From contig DWVP01000005.1 of NCBI GenBank assembly GCA_019120175.1, positions 27,102 through 91,101 on the forward strand: DNA of 64,000 nucleotides. Reading direction: 5' to 3'. Below are positions 45,232 to 53,012 of the stretch, in pieces. The position numbers and the translations under genes were made by a program. The notes below the pieces were generated by a model, which saw nothing but the letters and a program-made list of their open reading frames with translations, did no database searches and was not told where the DNA came from. Numbering within the stretch: the stretch's first letter is position 1; every line of letters begins with the position of its first letter. This DNA comes from Candidatus Corynebacterium faecigallinarum (GTDB taxonomy: Bacteria > Actinomycetota > Actinomycetes > Mycobacteriales > Mycobacteriaceae).

Positions 45232-47709
45232 ATGCCTGCCGAACCGACACCCAGCGCCCCGACCGTGCCCGACGCCTTCCCGACCTACTCCCAATGGCTC
45301 GCCCGCCACAATGACGGAGACCTGGTCGACCTGCTCTGGCGTCTCCGCGCATTCCATCCCGGCGGACTGTCGGTCGGCGGCTCGCGGGGTTCCTCGGCCG
45401 CCGTCCTCGGCGCAGTCACCGACATCGCCGCCCTGCGACGACTCACCGCACTGGACCTGGCCGTCCTGCAGGCACTGGTCATCGCCGGCGCCGCCGTCGA
45501 CCCAGTGAACAGCGAGGATCTGGTCGGCGAACTAGACGAACTGTTCGACCTCGCCGGCACGCCTGCCACCCACCGTCCGGACGCTTCGGCAATCGACGCC
45601 ACCGTCCACTCGCTGGCCGGGTGGGGGCTGGTGTTCGGTCCGGAGCTCTCGCTCACCGGTCCTGCGCCGACCTCCGTGGCGACCCCTGCCGCGCCCCCTG
45701 CGGCGCCCGGCCAGATAATGGTCCCCTCCCACATGCCCCCGCTGTTCGCCGGGGTCACCGACATCCCGTGGGTCCTCGTCGACGGTTACCGCTGCCCGGT
45801 GCCCACCGCGGATCTGGCGGGGACCCTGGCCGAACTCCCGGCGCGGCAACGTCGCCTGTTGCAGACCCTGGAGGCCTCCGGCGGTATCGGCCATTCCGCC
45901 ACGTTGAACGACCCGGAGCGTCCGCTGGCGAAGATGATTGCCGCAGGACTGCTCGACCAGGTCGACGACCAGACCGCCCGACTGTCGCCGCGGGTGGCCG
46001 CATCCATCGCCGACCGGGTCGTCCCCTCCCCCGGCGGTGACTTCAGGCCCGTCCCCGACCCCAACGCTGTGTCGGAGTCCGACAGCTCCCGCGACCGGGT
46101 CGACGGCGCAGCCGTGTCCCGGATCGTCGACACCGCCCGCCTCGTCGCCGAGGTCCTCGAGGAGATGGGACGCTGCCCTCTGCGCCCGCTGAACGCCGGC
46201 GGTGTCGGCGTCCGGGAGATCACCCGGCTGGCGAAGGCGCTGGACCAGTCACCGGAGACGGTGCGGGAGACGCTGGTGCTGTGCCAGCACGCCGACCTCA
46301 TCGGACGCGGCGTCCCACTGCCGACCCCGCGGGACGCCGCCGGCCCGGACGAGCAGTGGGCCGTCACCGACCGGGGGGCCCGGTTCATCGCCGCGCCGTT
46401 GTCCCGACGCTGGGCGATGCTCGTCGACGGGTGGTCGCGCAGTGAGCACGCACCGTGCGATGGTGCCGGGACGCAGGACGCCCACCTGCTCGAGGGGTCC
46501 CTCGACCGCGCCAGGCTCGCCTCATTGCGCGGGGTCCTCGCCGAGGCCCTGACCATTGCCGCCGACACCGATTACGCCAGCGCTCTGTGGCGGATCCGTC
46601 CGGCGGTGGCGGCGGTGACCGAGCAGGAGGACCTCGACCAGTCAGTGGCCGAAGCCGTCTCCCTCGGCCTGGTCGCCGAGGGGTCGGCGTCCTCCGCCGC
46701 TCTGGCCCTCGTCGACGTAGACGGTGCAGACAGCTGTTCCGCCACCACCGCCACCAGCTCCACCAGCGAGGACGTCCTGACCGACCACCTCGCCCGGATC
46801 CTGCCCGCGCCGGTGTCGATGCTCATCATCCAGGGCGACATGACCATCCTCGCCCCCGGCCTGCTCGACACCGAGACCGAACTGATGCTGCGGCAGTTCG
46901 CCGAGGTGGAGTCCACCGGCATGGCGAGCGTGTGGCGGGTGACCCGGCAGAGCATGGAGCGTGCCGTGGACGCCGGGCTGACCTCCAGTGACATCCTCGG
47001 ATTCCTGTCCGGCATGGCCCCGGAGATCCCCCAGACCCTGACCTACCTGGTCGAAGACACCGTCCGCACCCACCGGCGTGTGGAACCGGTCGTGGCGACC
47101 ACGGCCGCCAGCGTGCTGACCGCCCCGGACGCCGAGACGATGACCACCCTGATGGCCAGTCCCGCTGCCGAGGACGTCGGCCTGCACCTGGTCGCGCCGA
47201 CGGTCGCGGTCAGTTCCACGCAGCTCTCGGTGGTGCTCGATGCACTCGAGGAAGACGGCCAGGTCGTGCAGGTCGCCGGGGTCGGCGGAGATACCGGCGC
47301 TGCAGGCGCGGTGTCGGTCGGACGCGGCGCCTCCCCCACCGCGGGCATGTCCCTGGTGCCGGACCCGGAGCGTCCGGACGCCGCCCGCGAGGTCGTCGAC
47401 GACCAGCTCGCTGGTGCCGTGGAAGCGTTCCGGCGTGCCCTGCAGCATGACGACGACGCCTACGGCGGGCCCGGCACCACCGGTGACGGGGTGACCGTCC
47501 ACGAGCCGCACGAGATCATGGCCGTCCTACGCCAGGCCTACAACCAGGGCACGCAGGTGCAGATCAACTACGTCAACGCCTCCGGCTCTGCGGTCCGCGA
47601 GTGGATTTCTGTGGTGACGATGAGCCCGGTGGCGATCGTGGGCGTCACCGAGTCCGGCGGCGAGTCGCTGCGCATCCAGCCGCACCGCGTCGCCTCGGTC
47701 ACCACCTGA
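45232..47709 (+). CDS. Helicase-associated (XPB/Ssl2-like N-terminal) domain protein
   Basis: This 825-residue protein is found in actinobacteria just upstream of the XPB helicase gene. It has no Walker motifs. The N-terminal region (LARHNDGDLVDLLWRLRAFH) and a series of winged-helix-like segments (LRPLNAGGVGVREITRLAKA, LLIIQGDMTILAPGLLD-type PVSMLIIQGDMTILAPGLLD) match the helicase XPB/Ssl2 N-terminal domain family, and the C-terminus has a WYL-like AYNQGTQVQINYVNASGSAV. A role in DNA repair together with XPB is inferred from the pairing. The start ATG 45232 lies just after a -10 box. The XPB gene follows after 65 bases. Confidence 0.85.
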   Translation: MPAEPTPSAPTVPDAFPTYSQWLARHNDGDLVDLLWRLRAFHPGGLSVGGSRGSSAAVLGAVTDIAALRRLTALDLAVLQALVIAGAAVDPVNSEDLVGELDELFDLAGTPATHRPDASAIDATVHSLAGWGLVFGPELSLTGPAPTSVATPAAPPAAPGQIMVPSHMPPLFAGVTDIPWVLVDGYRCPVPTADLAGTLAELPARQRRLLQTLEASGGIGHSATLNDPERPLAKMIAAGLLDQVDDQTARLSPRVAASIADRVVPSPGGDFRPVPDPNAVSESDSSRDRVDGAAVSRIVDTARLVAEVLEEMGRCPLRPLNAGGVGVREITRLAKALDQSPETVRETLVLCQHADLIGRGVPLPTPRDAAGPDEQWAVTDRGARFIAAPLSRRWAMLVDGWSRSEHAPCDGAGTQDAHLLEGSLDRARLASLRGVLAEALTIAADTDYASALWRIRPAVAAVTEQEDLDQSVAEAVSLGLVAEGSASSAALALVDVDGADSCSATTATSSTSEDVLTDHLARILPAPVSMLIIQGDMTILAPGLLDTETELMLRQFAEVESTGMASVWRVTRQSMERAVDAGLTSSDILGFLSGMAPEIPQTLTYLVEDTVRTHRRVEPVVATTAASVLTAPDAETMTTLMASPAAEDVGLHLVAPTVAVSSTQLSVVLDALEEDGQVVQVAGVGGDTGAAGAVSVGRGASPTAGMSLVPDPERPDAAREVVDDQLAGAVEAFRRALQHDDDAYGGPGTTGDGVTVHEPHEIMAVLRQAYNQGTQVQINYVNASGSAVREWISVVTMSPVAIVGVTESGGESLRIQPHRVASVTT

Positions 47710-47774
47710 ACCATCCGCCGCAACTCCGCGTAGAATGGCCAGGTTGCAATCAGCACACCGAGAGGAGACTGACC

Positions 47775-49421
47775 GTGGCCCTGGGAGACGGACCGTTGAT
47801 CGTCCAGTCGGACAAGACCGTCCTGCTGGAGATCGGACACCGACAAGCGCAGGAGGCGCGCAATGCGCTCGCCCCCTTCGCCGAACTGGAACGCGCCCCG
47901 GAACACGTCCACACCTACCGGATCACCCCGCTGGCCCTGTGGAATGCACGCGCTGCCGGGCACGACGCCGAGCAGGTCGTCCACGTCCTGGAGACCTACT
48001 CCCGCTTCCCGGTCCCCCAGCCGCTGCTGGTGGACGTCGCCGAGACCATGGACCGCTACGGTCGGCTGGTGCTGGCCAGCCACCCGGCACACGGGCTGGT
48101 GCTGGAGTCCAAGGATCCGGCGGTGCTCGCCGAGATCCAGCGGCACAAGAAGATCAAGCCGATGCTCGGCGCACCCATCGACGATGACACCGTGCTCGTG
48201 CACCCCTCCGAGCGCGGCCGGATCAAGCAGGAACTGATCAAGGTCGGTTGGCCGGCCGAGGACCTCGCCGGCTACGTCGATGGTGAAGCCCACCCCATCG
48301 CACTGTCGACCGAGAACGAGAACTGGGAGCTGCGCGACTACCAGGAGATGGCCGCGGACTCCTTCTGGGCCGGTGGCTCCGGTGTCGTTGTGCTGCCCTG
48401 TGGCGCGGGCAAGACGATGGTGGGCGCGGCGTCGATGGCGAAGGCGGAGAGCACCACGCTGATCCTGGTGACCAACACCGTCGCCGGACGCCAGTGGAAG
48501 GACGAGCTGGTCCGCCGCACCACCCTCACCGAGGACGAGATCGGCGAGTACTCCGGGGAGAAGAAGGAGATCCGCCCGGTCACCATCGCCACCTACCAGG
48601 TGGTGACCCGCAAGACGAAGGGCGAGTTCCGTGCCCTGGAACTGTTCGACTCCCGCGACTGGGGGCTGATCATCTACGACGAGGTTCACCTGCTGCCCGC
48701 CCCGGTGTTCCGCATGACCAGTGACCTGCAGTCCCGGCGTCGGCTGGGGTTGACCGCCACGCTGGTGCGGGAGGACGGCCGGGAGGATGACGTCTTCAGC
48801 CTCATCGGCCCGAAGCGCTACGACGCCCCGTGGAAGGACATCGAGGCCCAGGGCTGGATCGCCCCGGCGGACTGCACCGAGGTGCGTGTGCAGCTCACCG
48901 AGTCCGAGCGGATGGTCTACGCCACCGCCGAGCAGAACGAGAAGTACCGCCTGGCGGCGTGCTCCCCGACGAAGACGAAGGTGGTGCGCACGATCCTGGA
49001 CCAGCATCCGGACGAGCCGACGCTGGTCATCGGCGCCTACATCGACCAGCTCGAGGAGCTCGGTGAGGAGCTGGACGCCCCGGTCATCGACGGTCGTACC
49101 ACCACCCACCGGCGCGAGGAACTCTACGGTGCTTTCCGCGCCGGCGAGCTGCGCGTGCTGATCGTGTCGAAGGTGGCGAACTTCTCGATCGACCTGCCGG
49201 GGGCCTCGATGGCGATCCAGGTGTCCGGCACCTTCGGGTCCAGGCAGGAGGAGGCACAGCGCCTGGGGCGGATCCTGCGTCCGAAGCCGGACGGCGGCCC
49301 GGCGTTTTTCTACTCGGTGATCGCCCGTGACACACTGGATGCCGACTATGCCGCCCACCGCCAGCGTTTCCTCGCCGAGCAGGGCTACGGCTACCGCATC
49401 ATCGATTCGATCGACCTGTAG
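47775..49421 (+). CDS. xpb: DNA repair helicase XPB (Ercc3)
   Basis: This is a 548-residue superfamily 2 3'-5' helicase. Motifs in order are QDYQ-type Q motif (ELRDYQEMAAD near residue 190), Walker A LPCGAGKTMVGA near residue 210, DEVH in IIYDEVHLLP near residue 300, TATLVRED, and the C-terminal lobe with VSKVANFSIDLPGASMAIQV, FGSRQEEAQRLGRILRPK. This fits bacterial and archaeal XPB, which unwinds DNA in repair. GTG 47775 has AGAGGAG seven bases upstream. Its 3' end runs into a short imperfect duplication (see findings). Confidence 0.95.
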   Translation: MALGDGPLIVQSDKTVLLEIGHRQAQEARNALAPFAELERAPEHVHTYRITPLALWNARAAGHDAEQVVHVLETYSRFPVPQPLLVDVAETMDRYGRLVLASHPAHGLVLESKDPAVLAEIQRHKKIKPMLGAPIDDDTVLVHPSERGRIKQELIKVGWPAEDLAGYVDGEAHPIALSTENENWELRDYQEMAADSFWAGGSGVVVLPCGAGKTMVGAASMAKAESTTLILVTNTVAGRQWKDELVRRTTLTEDEIGEYSGEKKEIRPVTIATYQVVTRKTKGEFRALELFDSRDWGLIIYDEVHLLPAPVFRMTSDLQSRRRLGLTATLVREDGREDDVFSLIGPKRYDAPWKDIEAQGWIAPADCTEVRVQLTESERMVYATAEQNEKYRLAACSPTKTKVVRTILDQHPDEPTLVIGAYIDQLEELGEELDAPVIDGRTTTHRREELYGAFRAGELRVLIVSKVANFSIDLPGASMAIQVSGTFGSRQEEAQRLGRILRPKPDGGPAFFYSVIARDTLDADYAAHRQRFLAEQGYGYRIIDSIDL

Positions 49422-49508
49422 GGTTCGTCGACCGACCTGTAGAGATCGACCTGTAGAGATTGTCGACCGACCCGTGAGAGATTCCCCCAGAAGGACCGGA
49501 AGAGACCA

Positions 49509-50156
49509 GTGACCAGCTTCAACTTCCCCGTGGACGAGGCCTTCGCCCGCAAGCACAATGAGTTCTTCCGCGACGCCCGACGCTTCCAGTGGTCCGCCGG
49601 GATCCTCGGCGGCCTGCTGGTCATCGGTGCACTGATCCTGTTCCTGGTCGTCGCAGAGCCGTGGGCGGTGATGCTGAGCATCGCGGTCTGCGTGATGGCA
49701 GTGGTGTGCTTCATCATGATCCCGGTGATGCCGCGTCAGCTGGGTTCCCCGCAGCAGTACTACGACAACTATGACCTGGCCCCCACCGTGATCGCGCAGG
49801 TCAACTCCCGTGACGTGGTGCTGATGTCCCTGGTGGAGACCACCGTGGCCGGTAGTGGGTCGCCGTCACGTCCGGGCCTGGCGCTGCGGACGGTGACCTC
49901 GATCCCGGGGATCCAGCGCAAGGTCGGCGAGCGGGTGCCATCGATGGCGGTGGTCGGGCTGCGTACCGCCCGCGACCAGGACCACTGGCAGGAGATCTCC
50001 CCAATGCCGGTCGCCTGGGGAACCCAGGACCGCTCGGTGGTCGCCGAGGCTGAGCGGGCGATCCCGGAGGCAGACTGGAAGCGGTTGGACGACCTGCTCC
50101 CCCGTCTGGAGGACGTGCAGGCCACCCGCCGCAACCTGCTCGAGCTGGACAAGTAA
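49509..50156 (+). CDS. DUF3239 family membrane protein
   Basis: This 215-residue protein has two membrane helices near residues 30-72 (SAGILGGLLVIGALILFLVV and VMLSIAVCVMAVVCFIMIPV) and a cytoplasmic C-terminal domain with YYDNYDLAPTVIAQVNSRDV and GLRTARDQDHWQEISPMPVA. It matches the corynebacterial DUF3239 family; function unknown. The start is GTG 49509, with AAGGACCGGAAGAG upstream as ribosome site region. It follows the XPB gene by 87 bases and is followed by a pyrimidine-rich tract and a large hairpin. Confidence 0.8.
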   Translation: MTSFNFPVDEAFARKHNEFFRDARRFQWSAGILGGLLVIGALILFLVVAEPWAVMLSIAVCVMAVVCFIMIPVMPRQLGSPQQYYDNYDLAPTVIAQVNSRDVVLMSLVETTVAGSGSPSRPGLALRTVTSIPGIQRKVGERVPSMAVVGLRTARDQDHWQEISPMPVAWGTQDRSVVAEAERAIPEADWKRLDDLLPRLEDVQATRRNLLELDK

Positions 50157-50224
50157 GCCGCCACATCGACCCCGACACCTCTCTCGTCTCTCCCCACCTC
50201 ACCCTCGCCTCTCTTTCCCCGCCG

Positions 50225-50293
50225 TGTCAGATACGTGGGATGAATCGCTGTGATCCGGCCGGAAGACCAGCGATTCATCCCACGTATCTGACA
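50225..50293. terminator. Perfect 25-bp hairpin
   Basis: The left arm runs 50225-50249 (begins TGTCAGATACGTGGG) and its exact complement is at 50269-50293, around a 19-base loop. On the DUF3239 side it follows a C/T-rich, G-poor stretch (50180-50222). The right arm overlaps the last codons of the broken DinB-type gene on the minus strand. It probably ends both transcripts, though no U-run is present. Confidence 0.65.
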
Positions 50294-50496
50294 TGCGCGG
50301 TATGCCAGGCGAGGTTGGTGCCGGCGGGGGTCAGCGGACGCCGGGCGTCGTAATCGCTCAGTCCCTCGAGTTTCCACAGCAGGGCATCGCGGTTGAGCTG
50401 GAGGTATTCCTGCAGGAATCCGGACACGTCGATCGGCGCAGCGTCACTCTGTGCGGGGTGGCCCTGTGCGGGATCCATGACACCATAGTGACCCAT
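50275..50496 (-). pseudogene. Truncated DinB/DUF664-type gene
   Basis: The frame codes for 73 residues. Residues 22-61 (DVSGFLQEYLQLNRDALLWK then LEGLSDYDARRPLTPAGTNL) match the N-terminus of DUF664/DinB-like proteins (mycothiol-dependent metalloenzyme fold), which normally run to about 160-180 residues. After TNL the sequence changes to AWHTAHVRYVG and stops inside the hairpin at 50225-50293, so the metal-binding rest is lost. ATG 50496 or 50478 would be the start. It is divergent from pxpA. Confidence 0.7.
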
Positions 50497-50520
50497 ACCA
50501 CATATTTCCGAAACCCCCAT

Positions 50521-50537
50521 AGATTGTTCAACAATCT
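50521..50537. promoter_or_regulatory. 17-bp palindrome upstream of pxpA, likely GntR operator
   Basis: AGATTGTT-C-AACAATCT is a perfect inverted repeat 41 bases before the pxpA ATG. A -10-like TACGAT follows at 50543-50548. A FadR/FCD-type GntR regulator is encoded as the last gene of this operon and is the natural candidate to bind here. Confidence 0.55.
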
Positions 50538-50577
50538 TCCGGTACGATGGCACCCATCCACGAAAGGATGAGGAACC

Positions 50578-51336
50578 ATGCCCGTCATCGACCTCAACGC
50601 CGACCTGGGCGAGACCACCAACGGCATCGCCGTCGCCGACGACCACGCCATGATCCAGCTGGTCACCAGTGCCAACGTCGCCACCGGTTTTCACGCCGGG
50701 GAACCCCACACCATCGCCGCCACCGTCCGCGCCGCCGCCGAACGCGGAGTCTCCGTCGGCGCCCACATCGGATACAACGACCCGGCGAACTTCGGCCGGA
50801 CGAACATGGACATCGACTCCGCCCAGCTCGCCGACGAGGTCCTCTACCAGATCGGCGCACTCGATGCCCTGGCTCGCCGCTACGGCACCCGGGTGACCTA
50901 CGTGAAACCGCACGGAGCGATGTACAACACCATCGTCCACCACACTGACCAGGCCCACGCCATCATCGACGGCATCCACGCCTTCTCCTCCGACATCGCA
51001 GTCATGCTGCTGCCCGGCGGGGTCGCCGTGGAAGTCGCCGAGACCAAGGGCCTGCGCGTGATCCGGGAGGCCTTCGCCGACCGCAACTACAACCCGGACG
51101 GCACCCTGGTGTCCCGCACCCAGGCCAATGCCGTGGTCACCGACCCGGAGTTCGTCGCCGCCCGCGTCCGTCAGGTCGCCGAGACTGGCTCGATCACCGC
51201 CCACGACGGCTCGGTGGTGAAGGTGGACGCCGAATCGGTGTGCGTCCACGGCGATTCCCCCGACTCCGTCGCCCTCACCCGCAGCATCGTCGAGGCTCTG
51301 CGCGCCGACGGCATCGAGATCAAGAGTTTCCTGTGA
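50578..51336 (+). CDS. pxpA: 5-oxoprolinase subunit PxpA (LamB/YcsF family)
   Basis: This is a 252-residue protein of the LamB/YcsF family. It opens IDLNADLGET, with SANVATGFHAGEPHTIAATV near residue 30, GAHIGYND and YVKPHGAMYN near residue 108, all family signatures. PxpA works with PxpB and PxpC to open 5-oxoproline to glutamate using ATP. The next gene, a fused PxpB-PxpC, overlaps its stop by four bases (GTGA). AGGATGAGG precedes the ATG. Confidence 0.93.
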   Translation: MPVIDLNADLGETTNGIAVADDHAMIQLVTSANVATGFHAGEPHTIAATVRAAAERGVSVGAHIGYNDPANFGRTNMDIDSAQLADEVLYQIGALDALARRYGTRVTYVKPHGAMYNTIVHHTDQAHAIIDGIHAFSSDIAVMLLPGGVAVEVAETKGLRVIREAFADRNYNPDGTLVSRTQANAVVTDPEFVAARVRQVAETGSITAHDGSVVKVDAESVCVHGDSPDSVALTRSIVEALRADGIEIKSFL

Positions 51337-53012
51337 CCGCCTCCGCCACTGAGTCCGCCACTGGGCCGGCCCCAGCCCCCGTCCCCGTCCACCGCGTCGG
51401 CACCCGCAATCTGCTGGTTGACCTGCCAGACCTTCCCACCGCGATGGCCTGGCATGCCGCACTCTCCGCCGCCCCGCTTCCCGGCCAGACCGAGGTCGGT
51501 GCCGCCGCCCGCACTGTGCTGGTCCGCTTCGCCTCCGCCACCGACGCCGAGGAAGCCCGCGGCGTCCTGCCCCATTTCGTCCCGCCGGACGCCAAGACCA
51601 CCGCGCCACGCGACGTCACCGTCGAGGTGCACTACGACGGGGCCGACCTCGAATCGCTCGCCACCTCCTTGGCGATGTCGCCGGACGCCCTGGTCGACTG
51701 GCACACCTCCACGACCTGGGCGGCGGCCTTCGGCGGGTTCGCCCCCGGCTTCACCTACTGCGTGCCGGCCGATCCCGCCCACGCCCTCGACGTGCCTCGC
51801 CATGACTCCCCGCGGGCAGCCGTGCCGGACGGGGCGGTGGCGCTGGCCGGGGACTTCTCCGCGGTCTACCCGCGGACCTCGCCCGGCGGCTGGCAACTGC
51901 TCGGCACCACCACCCGAACCTTCTGGGACGCCGACGCCGAGCACCCGGCCCTGCTCTCCCCCGGCGACCGGGTGCACTACCAGCAGGTCAGCGAACGGAT
52001 CGAGGTCGGCACGCCGAACGCAGAGGTGTCGTCGGACGATGCGGCCGGCAGCGCGTCCAGCGGTGCGTCCGACACCACGCGACACGCAGCCCCCCAGCCG
52101 GCGCACCACCCGGTGCTGCGCCTCGACGACCACGGCCTGCAGGTGCTCATCGAAGATGCCGGACGCCCCGGTGCCGGCGACCTGGGCGTCACGACCTCCG
52201 GGGCGGCCGACCGTGCCTCCGCCCAGGCGGCGAATGACGCCCTCGGCAACCGGCGCTCCGCCGCCGTGCTGGAGAACATCGGTGGGCTGGCGCTCACCGC
52301 ACTGGTCGAGACCGTTGTCGTGGTCACCGGTGCCGTCGCCCCGGTGGACATCAACGGCCGGACAGCCGAACGCGGCGTCCCACTGCTGCTCCGACCCGGC
52401 GCGACACTGACCGTCGGAGAAGCGGAACACGGCCTACGCAGCTACGTCGGGGTGCGCGGCGGTGTCATCGCCGACACCGTGCTGGGGTCGTCCTCCACCG
52501 ACCTGCTCTCCGGGCTCGGACCGTCCCCGCTGGCGAGCGGGGACACCATCCACGCCGGCGAACCGACCGGTAGTGTGCGTCCGGTGTCCCCCGGCATCCG
52601 CGCCGACGGGGTGCTGCGGGTAGTCCCTGGCCCCCGCGACGACTGGTTCGCCGACGGGGTCGACGCGCTCACCGGCAGGACGTGGACGGTCACCGCGATG
52701 TCCAACCGGGTCGGGCTGCGACTCACCGGGGAGGAGGCGATCATCCGCGAGCAGTCCGGCGAGCTGGCCAGCGAAGGCATGGTGGCGGGATCCGTGCAGG
52801 TCCCGCCCAACGGCGAGCCGGTGGTGTTCCTCCGCGACCATGCCGTGACCGGCGGCTACCCGGTCATCGCCACCGTCATCCCCGAGGACCTGGACGCCGC
52901 GGCGCAGCTACCACCCGGCGCGGACGTCACCTTCACCATCCACAACGGCGACGCCACCAGCGCCGCCAGCACCGGCGACGCCACCAGCACCGATACCCAG
53001 GAGGCACCATGA
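51333..53012 (+). CDS. Fused PxpB-PxpC (KipI-KipA, allophanate hydrolase-like carboxyltransferase)
   Basis: This is a 559-residue fusion. Residues about 20-230 are PxpB/KipI (HRVGTRNLLVDLPDLPTAMA; FGGFAPGFTYC; GGWQLLGTTTRTFWD), and residues about 265-535 are PxpC/KipA (DAGRPGAGDLGVTTSGAADR; GTLTVGEAEHGLRSYVGVRG-like TVGEAEHGLRSYVGVRGG; MSNRVGLRLTGEE). The two halves are usually separate genes; fusions are known in some genomes. They are homologous to the carboxyltransferase part of urea carboxylase. The GTG start overlaps the pxpA stop, and the following gene overlaps by four bases. A Ser/Ala/Asp linker joins the halves. Confidence 0.9.
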   Translation: MTASATESATGPAPAPVPVHRVGTRNLLVDLPDLPTAMAWHAALSAAPLPGQTEVGAAARTVLVRFASATDAEEARGVLPHFVPPDAKTTAPRDVTVEVHYDGADLESLATSLAMSPDALVDWHTSTTWAAAFGGFAPGFTYCVPADPAHALDVPRHDSPRAAVPDGAVALAGDFSAVYPRTSPGGWQLLGTTTRTFWDADAEHPALLSPGDRVHYQQVSERIEVGTPNAEVSSDDAAGSASSGASDTTRHAAPQPAHHPVLRLDDHGLQVLIEDAGRPGAGDLGVTTSGAADRASAQAANDALGNRRSAAVLENIGGLALTALVETVVVVTGAVAPVDINGRTAERGVPLLLRPGATLTVGEAEHGLRSYVGVRGGVIADTVLGSSSTDLLSGLGPSPLASGDTIHAGEPTGSVRPVSPGIRADGVLRVVPGPRDDWFADGVDALTGRTWTVTAMSNRVGLRLTGEEAIIREQSGELASEGMVAGSVQVPPNGEPVVFLRDHAVTGGYPVIATVIPEDLDAAAQLPPGADVTFTIHNGDATSAASTGDATSTDTQEAP

